Shown here piece after piece: positions 27,389 to 36,299 of a DNA stretch of 60,894 nucleotides. Positions within the stretch are counted from its first letter, which is position 1, and each line of letters begins with the position of its first letter. The notes under the pieces were generated by a model, which was not told where the DNA came from, did no database searches, and was given only the letters and a program-made list of their open reading frames with translations. The stretch lies in contig CALUZW010000005.1 in the NCBI GenBank assembly GCA_944325415.1, positions 86,500-147,393 of the forward strand, written 5' to 3'. The position numbers and the translations under genes were made by a program. Source of the stretch: an uncultured Bacteroidales bacterium (lineage in GTDB: Bacteria; Bacteroidota; Bacteroidia; Bacteroidales; UBA11471).

Positions 27389-30013
27389 ATGGATATTGCA
27401 ACGAAGTACAACCCGGCCGATGTCGAAGGCAAGTGGTATGAATACTGGCTGAAAAACGGCTATTTCAAGTCGAAACCCGATGGTCGCGAACCCTATACGA
27501 TTGTTATCCCGCCACCCAATGTTACAGGTGTACTGCACATGGGACACATGCTCAACAACACCATACAGGACATTCTCGTGCGCCGCGCCCGCATGACCGG
27601 CAAGAATGCCTGCTGGGTACCGGGCACCGACCACGCATCGATTGCCACCGAGGCCAAGGTGGTGAACAAGTTGGCTTCGCAAGGTATCAAGAAGAGCGAC
27701 CTCTCCCGTGAGGAATTTCTCAAACACGCCTGGGACTGGACCGAGACGCACGGCGGCATCATTCTGAAACAGCTGCGCCGCCTGGGTGCCTCATGCGACT
27801 GGGACCGCACCTCCTTCACCATGGACGAGACCCGCAGCCGCAGCGTCATCAAGGTATTTGTCGACCTTTTCAACAAGGGACTCATCTACCGCGGCGTGCG
27901 CATGGTAAACTGGGACCCGAAGGCGCTCACCGCCCTCTCCGACGAAGAGGTTATCTATAAAGAAGAACACAGCAAGTTCTACTACCTCCGCTACATGATA
28001 GAGGGTGAGGCCGACAAATACATCATCGTGGCCACCACCCGTCCCGAAACCATACTGGGCGATACGGCCGTGTGTGTCAACCCCAACGACCCGCGCTACG
28101 GCTACCTCAAAGGCAAACGGGTCATCGTACCTCTGGTAGGCCGCTCCGTGCCCATCATCATGGACGACTATGTCGACATCGAATTCGGTACCGGCTGTCT
28201 GAAAGTAACCCCCGCCCACGATGTCAACGACTATATGCTGGGCGAGAAATACAACCTGCCGGTCATCGATATTTTCAACGACAACGGCACCATCAGCGAA
28301 GCCGGCGGCATGTATGTAGGCCAAGACCGCTTCGACGTGCGCCGGCAAATTGCCGTAGACCTTGAAAAGGCCGGTCTGCTCGAAAAGGTCGAAGACTATA
28401 ACAACAAGGTGGGATACTCCGAACGTACCAACGTCGTTATCGAGCCCAAACTTTCGATGCAATGGTTCCTCAAAATGGAACACCTCGCCCAAATCGCCCT
28501 CAAACCGGTTATGGACGACGACATCAAGTTCTACCCCGCCAAATACAAAAATACCTACCGTCACTGGATGGAGAACATCAAAGACTGGTGTATCTCGCGC
28601 CAACTGTGGTGGGGACACCGCATACCGGCCTACTTCCTGCCCGAAGGCGGTTATGTCGTAGCCGAAACTGCCGAAGAGGCTCTGAAACTGGCCCGCGAGA
28701 AGAGTGGCAACGCCGCCCTCACGCTCGACGACCTGCGTCAGGACGAGGACTGCCTCGACACGTGGTTCTCATCGTGGTTGTGGCCCATCTCCCTCTTCGA
28801 CGGCATCAACAACCCCGGCAACGAAGAGATACGCTACTACTACCCCACGACCGACCTCGTTACCGGTCCCGACATCATCTTCTTCTGGGTGGCCCGCATG
28901 ATTATGGCCGGCTACGAATACGAAGGCCAGATGCCCTTCAAGAACGTCTATTTCACAGGTATCGTGCGCGACAAGATAGGCCGCAAGATGTCAAAGTCGC
29001 TCGGCAACTCGCCCGACCCCATCGAACTCATCGACCGATACGGAGCCGACGGTGTGCGCATGGGCATGATGCTCTCGGCACCGGCCGGAAACGACATACT
29101 CTTCGACGATGCCCTGTGTGAGCAAGGCCGCAATTTCAACAACAAGATATGGAACGCCTTCCGCCTGGTCAAAGGCTGGACGGTCGACGACAACCTGCCG
29201 CAGCCCGAGTCGGCCCGCATCGCTACCGAATGGTTTGCCTCCATGCTCAACCGGGTCAACGCCGAAATGGCCGATCTCTTCACCAAATACCGTATCTCCG
29301 AAGCCCTGATGGCAGTGTACAAACTCTTCTGGGACGAGTTCTCCTCGTGGTATCTCGAAATGATAAAACCGGGCTACCAGCAACCCATCGACCGCAAGAG
29401 CTACGACGCTACCCTCGGATTCTTCGACGCACTGCTCAAACTGCTCCACCCCTTCATGCCCTTCATTACCGAAGAGTTGTGGCAACACCTCTATGACCGC
29501 AAAGAGGGCGAAAGCATCATGATAGAACAAATCCCCGCTGCGGGTACCATCGACAGCGACCTGCTTGCCGCCATCGAGAGAGCCAAAGAAATCATCGCCG
29601 GTGTGCGCACGGTACGGTTGCAGAAAAACATTCCCAACAAGGAACCGCTGACCCTGCAAGCTGTCGGCTCGCACGATAACCGCTGCGATGCCATCATCAC
29701 CAAACTGGGCAACCTCTCGGCCATAGAGACAGTGACGGCAAAAGCTGCCACCGCCGCTTCGTTCATGGTAGGAACCACCGAGTATGCCGTACCGCTGGGC
29801 AACAACATCGACGTGGAAGCCGAGATAAAGAAACTCGAAGAGGAGTTGAACTACCAGCAAGGTTTCTTGCGTTCGGTGCTGGCCAAGCTGGGCAACGAAC
29901 GCTTCGTCAACAACGCCCCCGCCAAAGTGGTGGAGATGGAGCGAAAGAAACAGGCCGATGCCGAGAGCAAAATCAAGTCGCTCGAAGAGAGCATCGCCGC
30001 CCTCAAAAAATAA
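27389..30013 (+). CDS. valS: Valyl-tRNA synthetase
   Basis: Charges tRNA-Val with valine. The protein of about 874 residues has the class I HIGH signature as [15 protein letters not shown] and KMSKS as [13 protein letters not shown]. The editing domain ([17 protein letters not shown]) and a C-terminal coiled coil ([14 protein letters not shown]... [19 protein letters not shown]) are present. I start at [20 protein letters not shown] at 27389, because the promoter element lies at 27353-27360 and excludes the earlier in-frame start. Full length and monocistronic. Confidence 0.98.
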   Translation: MDIATKYNPADVEGKWYEYWLKNGYFKSKPDGREPYTIVIPPPNVTGVLHMGHMLNNTIQDILVRRARMTGKNACWVPGTDHASIATEAKVVNKLASQGIKKSDLSREEFLKHAWDWTETHGGIILKQLRRLGASCDWDRTSFTMDETRSRSVIKVFVDLFNKGLIYRGVRMVNWDPKALTALSDEEVIYKEEHSKFYYLRYMIEGEADKYIIVATTRPETILGDTAVCVNPNDPRYGYLKGKRVIVPLVGRSVPIIMDDYVDIEFGTGCLKVTPAHDVNDYMLGEKYNLPVIDIFNDNGTISEAGGMYVGQDRFDVRRQIAVDLEKAGLLEKVEDYNNKVGYSERTNVVIEPKLSMQWFLKMEHLAQIALKPVMDDDIKFYPAKYKNTYRHWMENIKDWCISRQLWWGHRIPAYFLPEGGYVVAETAEEALKLAREKSGNAALTLDDLRQDEDCLDTWFSSWLWPISLFDGINNPGNEEIRYYYPTTDLVTGPDIIFFWVARMIMAGYEYEGQMPFKNVYFTGIVRDKIGRKMSKSLGNSPDPIELIDRYGADGVRMGMMLSAPAGNDILFDDALCEQGRNFNNKIWNAFRLVKGWTVDDNLPQPESARIATEWFASMLNRVNAEMADLFTKYRISEALMAVYKLFWDEFSSWYLEMIKPGYQQPIDRKSYDATLGFFDALLKLLHPFMPFITEELWQHLYDRKEGESIMIEQIPAAGTIDSDLLAAIERAKEIIAGVRTVRLQKNIPNKEPLTLQAVGSHDNRCDAIITKLGNLSAIETVTAKAATAASFMVGTTEYAVPLGNNIDVEAEIKKLEEELNYQQGFLRSVLAKLGNERFVNNAPAKVVEMERKKQADAESKIKSLEESIAALKK

Positions 30014-30031
30014 AAGACTTTCTATAGATCA

Positions 30032-30070
30032 AGCGCGGTTGCCCATTAGGACAACCGCGCATTTTATATT
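30032..30070 (+). terminator. Terminator of valS
   Basis: GCGCGGTTG pairs with CAACCGCGC over an 11-base loop and is followed by ATTTTATATT. It lies 19 bases past the valS stop codon. Confidence 0.85.
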
Positions 30071-30139
30071 ATGGAGATCGGTCTATAACGCTGTATGAAA
30101 GTTATGAGTTTTCCTATTTCTCATACATACCTGATACAG

Positions 30140-30814
30140 TTATTTTACTTCGACTTTACGACCAGAAGCTTTACGGTAGTTTTCTTTTTCTTTGATTTTG
30201 GTTTTCATTTTTACCAGCAAATAGGGATCATCTTCTTTATCCTCTTTTACGCCTTTGAAGAATCCTTTCATTTTACCTAGCATATTATCTTTCTTGGCCT
30301 TGAATTTACTGCCTTTCAAACTTTCTACACCTTTCCACTCTACAATATATACTGAATTACCATAAACAACTGCATGTTGCTCGGGATCATCGTACATAAG
30401 ATAAATGCGTTGCTCGTCCCCAGGCTTCATTTGTTTAAAACGGAGACAGTTATCATTATCAACTTCAAATGCTATATGATAAATTTTATAACCGTCCTTT
30501 TCTTCTGTTTTCAGAAGTGCCCCCATTGTACTAGTAGTTATTTGTATAATATCTTTATTTTCCGTGATTTTTATGGAACCTTTTTCAGATACTTTACCAA
30601 TTATGTCAGGGTCTTCGGTTCTTGATAAAACAATATTAGTTGATACATAATATTGGAAATTTTTTATCTCTCCTACTTGTGACGCATACCTATCAATTTT
30701 TTTTGTCATAGGTTTGGTCGAAGAACAGCTAAATTGCACAAACGATAGAACAAGCAACACAAACAGACTCCCAAAAAGTTTTGCCACGCACTTTTTTTTT
30801 ACATGTTTTTCCAT
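30140..30814 (-). CDS. AT-rich lipoprotein of unknown function
   Basis: A 224-residue predicted lipoprotein (lipobox VQFSC near residue 30, followed by SSTKPMTKK). I do not recognise a family. The mature part mixes short beta strands (IKNFQYYVSTNIVLSRTED, GSIKITENKDIIQITTSTMGAL, YLMYDDPEQHAVVYGNSVYIVEW) with a very basic tail (KKDNMLGKMKGFFKGVKEDKEDD, KMKTKIKEKENYRKASGRKVEVK). The DNA is noticeably richer in A and T than the flanking valS and acyl-CoA dehydrogenase genes, suggesting separate origin or weak selection. It is alone on its strand, followed by nothing before valS's terminator. Confidence 0.7.
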   Translation of the reverse strand: MEKHVKKKCVAKLFGSLFVLLVLSFVQFSCSSTKPMTKKIDRYASQVGEIKNFQYYVSTNIVLSRTEDPDIIGKVSEKGSIKITENKDIIQITTSTMGALLKTEEKDGYKIYHIAFEVDNDNCLRFKQMKPGDEQRIYLMYDDPEQHAVVYGNSVYIVEWKGVESLKGSKFKAKKDNMLGKMKGFFKGVKEDKEDDPYLLVKMKTKIKEKENYRKASGRKVEVK

Positions 30815-31242
30815 AATTACATTTTTTTATACGCCTACTCTTAAACGGGTTTTCGGCATCGCCCATTGCATACATTTAAAATATTTACTGAAAATACGCA
30901 ACAAAAATACCTATTTATATTTAATATACAAACTGACAATAAACTATTTTTTTCTACAAAACACATTAATCTGAATAAATTAATAGTTTGAAGAGCTATC
31001 CTTCAAAAGCAACTCTAAAAACACAGAAACACGATACACTCTCTCCCAATAATGGCTACACTCGCAGCAAATAATCACTTTACATTTCAAATGAATAATT
31101 GAAACTGCAAGTCCATAGATCCTCACATATATTTCAGATTAAGAAGATTTAGTAAAAAAAAACTCCGACAAGCTGGTTGTCAGAGTTTTTATGCATTTAA
31201 CTCGCGGGTAAAAAGGATTCCACCCACAACAAAGAAACATGT
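30815..31242. other. 428-base AT-rich gap
   Basis: Holds a candidate -7 element on the minus strand (TATTTTTG at 30902-30909) for the lipoprotein gene, and the terminator of the acyl-CoA dehydrogenase operon at 31158-31190. I see no open frame of note, no tRNA and no clear repeat in the rest. Confidence 0.5.
31158..31190 (-). terminator. Terminator of the ETF/acyl-CoA dehydrogenase operon
   Basis: AAAACTC-GACA pairs with TGTC-GAGTTTTT around a short loop with one mismatch. On the minus strand the stem is followed by a run of T. Confidence 0.75.
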
Positions 31243-32949
31243 TTAGTCGCGGCGGTAGTAGGTCATGTCGTTGATATCGAACGACTGAATAAAGGCGGCA
31301 TTCTTGCGCACTTCGGCTTCGGCATAACGGGTATAGACCTCGGTCGATGTGCGGAACGACTCGTTGCGTTCGGTATCGAGTATGAGCAGATGGGCCATGA
31401 TGATGTGTCCGGCCATCTCGACCATGCGACGGGCATGGAAGTCGATATAGTCGTTGTCTTTCGTAGCGGAAACCTTCTCGACAGCCTCTTCGTAAAGAGC
31501 GGTGAGCTCTTTAAGGCGGGCACGCAGCGGTTGCAAGTCGCCCGATACCTCCTGCTCCTCATAGTAGTGCATCATGTGGAGATAGGTACCGGTGGTGACG
31601 TGGCGTATGGCTGCCACCACCTGCAACTGAGTGGTTCCCTCATATATCGAGGTGATGCGGGCATCGCGGTAGATGCGTTCGCAGGCATAGTCTTTCATAA
31701 AGCCCGAGCCGCCATGTATCTGCACACAGTCGTAGGCATTCTGGTTACAGAATTCGCTGCCCATACCTTTGGCCATGGGGGTAAAGGCATCGGCCTGCTT
31801 CTGGTAACGCTTCATCTCGTCGCGCTCCTCCTTTTCTAGTTTACGCTCTTTGGAGATATCTTCGAGCGTCTTGTACATATCGACAAAACGGGTGGTCTCG
31901 TAAAGCAGCGAACGCGATGCATCGAGTTTGGCCTTCATGAGCGAAAGCATCTCCGACACGGCGGGGAACTCGATGATGGCTTTACCAAACTGGCGACGTT
32001 CGCGGGCATAAGCGAGAGCTTCGCGATAGGCTGCCTCGGAAACACCCACCGACTGGGCGGCAATGCCGAGACGGGCACCGTTCATTAATGCCATTACATA
32101 CTTGATAAGACCCATCTTGCGGTCGCCACAGAGCTCGGCCTTGGCATTGCGGAACACCAACTCACAGGTAGGAGAGCCTTTGATACCCATCTTGTTCTCG
32201 ATGCGGCGCACGGTAACTCCGCCATCGTTTTTGTCGTAGATAAACATCGACAGGCCACGGCCGTCTTTCGTGCCTTCTTCGGAACGGGCAAGTACCAGAG
32301 AGATGTGTCCGTCGCCATTGGTGATGAAGCGTTTCACACCGTTGAGGTACCAGCAACCGTCGGCTTCGCTGTATGTAGCTTTGAGCATGACCGATTGCAG
32401 GTCGGAACCGGCATCGGGCTCGGTGAGGTCCATCGCCATGGTCTCGCCGGCGCATACGCGAGGCAAGTAGCGCTGTTTCTGGTCTTCACTGGCAAACTCA
32501 TATATGGTCTCGGCACAATCCTGCAAGCCCCATATATTGACAAATCCGGCATCGGCGCGGCTCACCATGTCGGCAGCCATGATATAGGGAACGAGCGAGA
32601 AATTGAGTCCTCCGTAGCGGCGGGGCAGGGAGATTCCCATGAGACCGGCTTTTACCAGGGCGTCGAGGTTACGGGCCGTACCGGCGGCGTACACGACATG
32701 ACCATCGACCACATGGGGCCCTTCGTGGTCGACGCTCTCGGCATTGGGGGCAACGATATCGCCACAGATTTCGCCGGCAATTTCGAGTACCTTCTCGTAA
32801 CTGTCCATGGCGTCTTCATAATCGACGGGAGCATAGTCGTATTTCCGGGCATCAGCATATTCGCGTTCTTTCAGAGCCACAATCCGCTGCATGAGCGGGT
32901 GGGTCAAGTGATGTTTCAAATCACTGTTATCGGTATAAAAATTGGCCAT
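31243..32949 (-). CDS. Acyl-CoA dehydrogenase (long, 568 residues)
   Basis: FAD enzyme that oxidises or, in fermenters, reduces the alpha-beta bond of acyl-CoA with ETF as partner. Signatures are DAGFVNIWGLQDCAETIYEFAS, MDLTEPDAGSDLQSVMLKA and ARLGIAAQSVGVSEAAYREALAYARERRQFGKAIIEFPAV. The C-terminal QIHGGSGFMKDYACERIYRDARITSIYEGTTQLQ carries the catalytic-Glu region. It is longer than the usual 380 residues: an N-terminal extension and about 120 C-terminal residues place it among the AcdA/DUF-extended long forms. It follows etfA by 9 bases. Confidence 0.93.
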   Translation of the reverse strand: MANFYTDNSDLKHHLTHPLMQRIVALKEREYADARKYDYAPVDYEDAMDSYEKVLEIAGEICGDIVAPNAESVDHEGPHVVDGHVVYAAGTARNLDALVKAGLMGISLPRRYGGLNFSLVPYIMAADMVSRADAGFVNIWGLQDCAETIYEFASEDQKQRYLPRVCAGETMAMDLTEPDAGSDLQSVMLKATYSEADGCWYLNGVKRFITNGDGHISLVLARSEEGTKDGRGLSMFIYDKNDGGVTVRRIENKMGIKGSPTCELVFRNAKAELCGDRKMGLIKYVMALMNGARLGIAAQSVGVSEAAYREALAYARERRQFGKAIIEFPAVSEMLSLMKAKLDASRSLLYETTRFVDMYKTLEDISKERKLEKEERDEMKRYQKQADAFTPMAKGMGSEFCNQNAYDCVQIHGGSGFMKDYACERIYRDARITSIYEGTTQLQVVAAIRHVTTGTYLHMMHYYEEQEVSGDLQPLRARLKELTALYEEAVEKVSATKDNDYIDFHARRMVEMAGHIIMAHLLILDTERNESFRTSTEVYTRYAEAEVRKNAAFIQSFDINDMTYYRRD

Positions 32950-32958
32950 AATCCTCGG

Positions 32959-33978
32959 TTATTTGCTGTTTTTCTTGTAATACTTTATCATTTTGGGCAA
33001 TACCTCCTCGACGGTTCCGGTAATGACATAGTCGGCAATGGTATTGATGGGCGCATTGGGGTCGCTGTTGACCGATATGATAATCGAACTGTCCTGCATA
33101 CCGGCGATGTGCTGTATCTGCCCCGATATACCGCAGGCAATATAGAGCTTGGGGTGGACGGTAACACCGGTCTGCCCAATCTGCCGGTCGTGGTCGGTAA
33201 AGCCGGCATCGACAGCGGCACGAGAGGCACCTACCTGAGCGCCGATAGCATCGGCCAGGTCGAAGAGCAGTTTGAAGTTCTCTTTCGAGCCTACGCCATA
33301 ACCGCCGGCTACGATGATGGGCGCCGACTTGATATTGATTTTCGATTTCTCCATCTGACGGTCGATAACCGAAACGACGAAGTCGGTATCGGAGACATAT
33401 TTCGAGACATCGAGTTTCACGATTTCGCCTTTATGGGCAGGGTCAAGAACCTCTTTCTTCATCACACCCTCGCGCACGGTGGCCATTTGAGGACGGCACT
33501 CGGGATTGACAATCGTTGCCACGATATTTCCGCCGAAAGCGGGACGTATCTGATAGAGCAGGTTTTCGTAGGTTTTCGCCTCTTTCTTGTCTTCAAATGT
33601 TCCGATTTCGAGCGAAGTACAGTCGGCCGTAAGACCGCTGTGCAGGGCCGACGATACGCGGGGACCGAGGTCGCGACCTATGCAGGTGGCACCCATGAGG
33701 CACACCTGGGGTTTCTGCTCACGGAAAAGATTGATGAGCACCGAAGCATGGGGCTGCGAGGTATAGGGGTAGAGACGGGCGTCGTCAGCCAGATAAAGGG
33801 TATCGACGCCATAGGGGAATACTTGGGCAGCTACCTCGTCGAGCTGATGTCCGATGACGAGCGCTTCGAGTTTGCAGTGGAGTTGATTGGCCAGGGAACG
33901 CCCCTTGGTGAGCAGTTCGAGGCTGACGTCGGCAATAACTCCGTCTTCTATTTCGCAATATACAAATAAGTTGTTCAT
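32959..33978 (-). CDS. etfA: Electron transfer flavoprotein alpha subunit
   Basis: FAD-binding half of the ETF heterodimer that relays electrons to or from the acyl-CoA dehydrogenase encoded next. The C-terminal FAD domain is clear: IIVAGGYGVGSKENFKLLFDLADAIGAQVGASRAAVDAGF, QIGQTGVTVHPKLYIACGISGQIQHIAGM and INSDPNAPINTIADY-like residues. 339 residues, normal length. It lies 61 bases after etfB and 9 bases before the dehydrogenase gene, giving the order etfB-etfA-acd. Confidence 0.96.
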   Translation of the reverse strand: MNNLFVYCEIEDGVIADVSLELLTKGRSLANQLHCKLEALVIGHQLDEVAAQVFPYGVDTLYLADDARLYPYTSQPHASVLINLFREQKPQVCLMGATCIGRDLGPRVSSALHSGLTADCTSLEIGTFEDKKEAKTYENLLYQIRPAFGGNIVATIVNPECRPQMATVREGVMKKEVLDPAHKGEIVKLDVSKYVSDTDFVVSVIDRQMEKSKINIKSAPIIVAGGYGVGSKENFKLLFDLADAIGAQVGASRAAVDAGFTDHDRQIGQTGVTVHPKLYIACGISGQIQHIAGMQDSSIIISVNSDPNAPINTIADYVITGTVEEVLPKMIKYYKKNSK

Positions 33979-34039
33979 GTCGTTTGTGTGTTTTGCGAGG
34001 CCGCTCCACGGTAACAGCAGAGCCGGCCGCGACAGGTTA

Positions 34040-34915
34040 CTATCCGATGGTATGATTCACAATGAGTTCCTTAATCAACTCCTCGATATCGGCATCAGAG
34101 GCAGTGAGTGTCTTGCTCTCCTTGGCCTGGAAGACGATGTTCTCAATCTGTTTTACCTTGGTAGGCGAACCGGCCAGTCCCACTTGCGAGAGGTCGGCAT
34201 CGACATCGGCCACGCCCCACTCGGTGAGGTTGAGGTAGGGACGCTCTTCGCACAACGAGCAGAAATAGGAAGAGTCGTCGTTCTGCCGTTCGCTGGGGGT
34301 CTTGGCGTGTTTGTACTTCTGCAAAGCCTTGGCATTACGCGGACGACATTCGTCGGCCGAACCGTTTACCGTAATCACGGCAGGGAAAGGTGCCTCAACG
34401 GTTTCAACACCCCGTTCAAGACGACGTTTCACTACGACTTTGCCACCTTCGGCACTCAGTATCTCCTCGGCATAGGTAATCTGGGGTATACCCAGCTTCT
34501 CAGCCACCTGCGGACCCACTTGCGCGGTATCGCCATCGATGGCCTGACGTCCGCCGATAACCAGGTCGAAATCGCCCATCTTACGCACGGCACAAGCCAG
34601 AGCATACGACGTGGCCAACGTATCGGCACCGGCAAAGGCACGGTCGGTGAGCAGCACGCCGCCATCGGCTTCGCGATAGAGACCTTCGCGAATGATGTCG
34701 GCAGCACGGGGAGGTCCCATGGTGAGGAGTTTCACAACGGTTCCGGGGTATTTCTCTTTGAGCTGAAGGGCCTGTTCCAGCGCATTCAGGTCTTCGGGAT
34801 TGAAGATGGCGGGGAGGGCGGCACGGTTTACCGTTCCGTCGGCTTTCATGGCATCTTTCCCTACATTGCGGGTATCTGGTACCTGCTTGGCAAGCACCAC
34901 AATTTTTAGACTCAT
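34040..34915 (-). CDS. etfB: Electron transfer flavoprotein beta subunit
   Basis: A 291-residue ETF beta chain, which binds AMP or, in bifurcating forms, a second FAD and NAD(H). It begins MSLKIVVLAKQVPDTRNVGKDAMKADGTVNRAALPAIFNPEDLNALEQAL and contains the ETF signature VVKRRLERGVETVEAPFPAVITV. QAIDGDTAQVGPQVAEKLG is the nucleotide region. It heads the operon behind a full consensus promoter. Whether the complex bifurcates electrons cannot be read by eye. Confidence 0.95.
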   Translation of the reverse strand: MSLKIVVLAKQVPDTRNVGKDAMKADGTVNRAALPAIFNPEDLNALEQALQLKEKYPGTVVKLLTMGPPRAADIIREGLYREADGGVLLTDRAFAGADTLATSYALACAVRKMGDFDLVIGGRQAIDGDTAQVGPQVAEKLGIPQITYAEEILSAEGGKVVVKRRLERGVETVEAPFPAVITVNGSADECRPRNAKALQKYKHAKTPSERQNDDSSYFCSLCEERPYLNLTEWGVADVDADLSQVGLAGSPTKVKQIENIVFQAKESKTLTASDADIEELIKELIVNHTIG

Positions 34916-34968
34916 AGGTTATTAGGTTTTATTATGTTCGGATTCTCAAAACCGAATGATTCATTTTA

Positions 34969-34999
34969 CAAATATAGAATTTTTGCCGCAAAATTGCAA
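34969..34999 (-). promoter_or_regulatory. Promoter of the etfB-etfA-acd operon
   Basis: TTG (34999-34997), 20 bases, TATATTTG (34976-34969) on the minus strand. A small hairpin (TTCGG/CCGAA) lies in the leader between promoter and ATG. Confidence 0.72.
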
Positions 35000-35081
35000 T
35001 ACATCGCTCAAAAAATGGAAGCCCCGCTCCTATTCTATCACACGGCACACGACCGACGACCGTCACCCCCGCTTTAAATTT

Positions 35082-35115
35082 ATAAAAAAGGAGAAACGAG
35101 CGCACTCGTTTCTCC
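35082..35115 (-). terminator. Terminator of the DJ-1/PfpI gene
   Basis: GGAGAAACGAG-CGCA-CTCGTTTCTCC is a perfect 11-bp stem, followed on the minus strand by TTTTTTAT. It lies about 20 bases past the gene's stop. Confidence 0.88.
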
Positions 35116-35137
35116 CCGTCCTGTCCCTTATCGGCAA

Positions 35138-35665
35138 TCATCGTAAAACATCGAGCAATGCCGGCATCATGGCCTCGACAGAATGTTCATTCTGCGCCGT
35201 GTACAGGTGGCCATCAACCTCATAAGGAGCGTCGGTGGCTTGGCCCTGCTGTATGGCAACTTTGGCCATGGGGTGTACGGCAACTTTTTTCCCGACAGTA
35301 ATTTCGGCTTTTTCAAATATCAATGCGGCCGCACAATGCCCGATTATCAGCTTTCCCTTGGCGGCAAATTCCCGAATGACATCTATCATCGCCAGATTAT
35401 ATGCCTCCGAGGCATGCGCCTGAAATACCGGAATAGCATCGCCGCAGGAAAATACCAGCGCATCAAAATCGTCGGCATGCCCTTTGAGTGAAAAGACGAC
35501 ATCATCGGCCTTCAATGCAACGCCCGAATTGGTATGAATCGCCGTCGTATCGGATACGGCAAACACCCTGAACTCAATCTTATTTTCATAAAAGGTTTCC
35601 AAATAGGTAAACAACCCCATACCGTTCACCGGATTCACGGCTAAAACTGCAACTTTCTTTGCCAT
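35138..35665 (-). CDS. DJ-1/PfpI family protein
   Basis: A 175-residue member of the DJ-1/PfpI/ThiJ superfamily, which includes glyoxalases, deglycase-like and redox-sensing proteins. The fold is shown by KKVAVLAVNPVNGMGLFTYLETF, an FDALVFSCGDAIPVF strand-loop and the nucleophile elbow GKLIIGHCAAALIFEKA with its Cys. I start at 35665 (MAKKVAVLAV), since the earlier in-frame start adds a basic stretch overlapping the intergenic control region. It is divergent from an HxlR regulator gene, a layout that suggests that regulator controls it under thiol or aldehyde stress. Substrate unknown. Confidence 0.88.
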   Translation of the reverse strand: MAKKVAVLAVNPVNGMGLFTYLETFYENKIEFRVFAVSDTTAIHTNSGVALKADDVVFSLKGHADDFDALVFSCGDAIPVFQAHASEAYNLAMIDVIREFAAKGKLIIGHCAAALIFEKAEITVGKKVAVHPMAKVAIQQGQATDAPYEVDGHLYTAQNEHSVEAMMPALLDVLR

Positions 35666-35712
35666 AGTATTTTTTCTTTTAGTGAGACAATAGTTACTTT
35701 TAATACGTTTCT

Positions 35713-35732
35713 TATCTTTGTACAGCAAAGAT
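35713..35732. promoter_or_regulatory. Palindrome over the HxlR-side promoter
   Basis: ATCTTTGTACAGCAAAGAT (35714-35732) has 7-base arms and overlaps TATCTTTG (35713-35720), a -7 element for the HxlR gene. Four GTTAC/GTAAC pentamers lie nearby at 35693, 35760, 35779 and 35790, the last two as an inverted pair with 6 bases between. Either set could be an operator. Confidence 0.5.
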
Positions 35733-35832
35733 TGGAAAAGGTGCCCAATCGTCCAAGAAGTAACATCATAATCAGATAGTTACAAAACAGTAACCATTAT
35801 TGAAAACAAGAGCAATAGAGATTGTTAAAAAT

Positions 35833-36174
35833 ATGAAAACTTTTTATCACACAGGAGTATGTCCCGTGCGCGATATTCTTTCGCACATCGGGAACAAATG
35901 GTCGGTACTGGTACTCATCTCATTGAATGCCAATGGTAAAATGCGATTCTCGGACATACAACGAAGCCTGGGCGATATTTCACAACGGATGCTGACCGTC
36001 ACCCTGCGGGCTCTCGAAAAAGACAGCCTGATAAGCCGGCAGGTCTTTCCCGAAATTCCGCCAAGGGTAGAATACGAGCTGACCGAGAAAGGAGATAGTC
36101 TCATACCCTTATTGAGCGAATTGATAAACTGGATTACGACAAATTACAACATTGCCTCTTCACAAGGCGAATAA
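35833..36174 (+). CDS. HxlR-family transcriptional regulator
   Basis: A winged-helix repressor of about 113 residues. It has the HxlR form: CPVRDILSHIGNKWSVLVLISL, MRFSDIQRSLGDISQRMLTVTLRALEKDSLISR and RVEYELTEKGDSLIPLL. A Cys at about residue 10 (HTGVCPV) matches the thiol that senses quinones and aldehydes in YodB-like members. I use the ATG at 35833, because the longer frame begins only with TTG. The divergent gene is a DJ-1/PfpI protein, so the pair likely forms a small redox-stress switch. Confidence 0.92.
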   Translation: MKTFYHTGVCPVRDILSHIGNKWSVLVLISLNANGKMRFSDIQRSLGDISQRMLTVTLRALEKDSLISRQVFPEIPPRVEYELTEKGDSLIPLLSELINWITTNYNIASSQGE

Positions 36175-36232
36175 ATCCGTCCCCCAAGTTACCGCCATCG
36201 CCTCTTCGACATCGACACGCCATTTTCTTTCA

Positions 36233-36273
36233 CAAAAAAGTCCCGCAGGAAGATGTTTCTTCCTGCGGGACTT
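36233..36273 (-). terminator. Terminator of gdhA
   Basis: AAGTCCCGCAGGAAGA pairs perfectly with TCTTCCTGCGGGACTT over a 4-base loop. On the minus strand it continues TTTTTGTG. It lies about 27 bases past gdhA and may also serve the HxlR gene weakly from the other side. Confidence 0.9.
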
Positions 36274-36299
36274 GCTTATCGTTTGCTATCCTACGGCAA

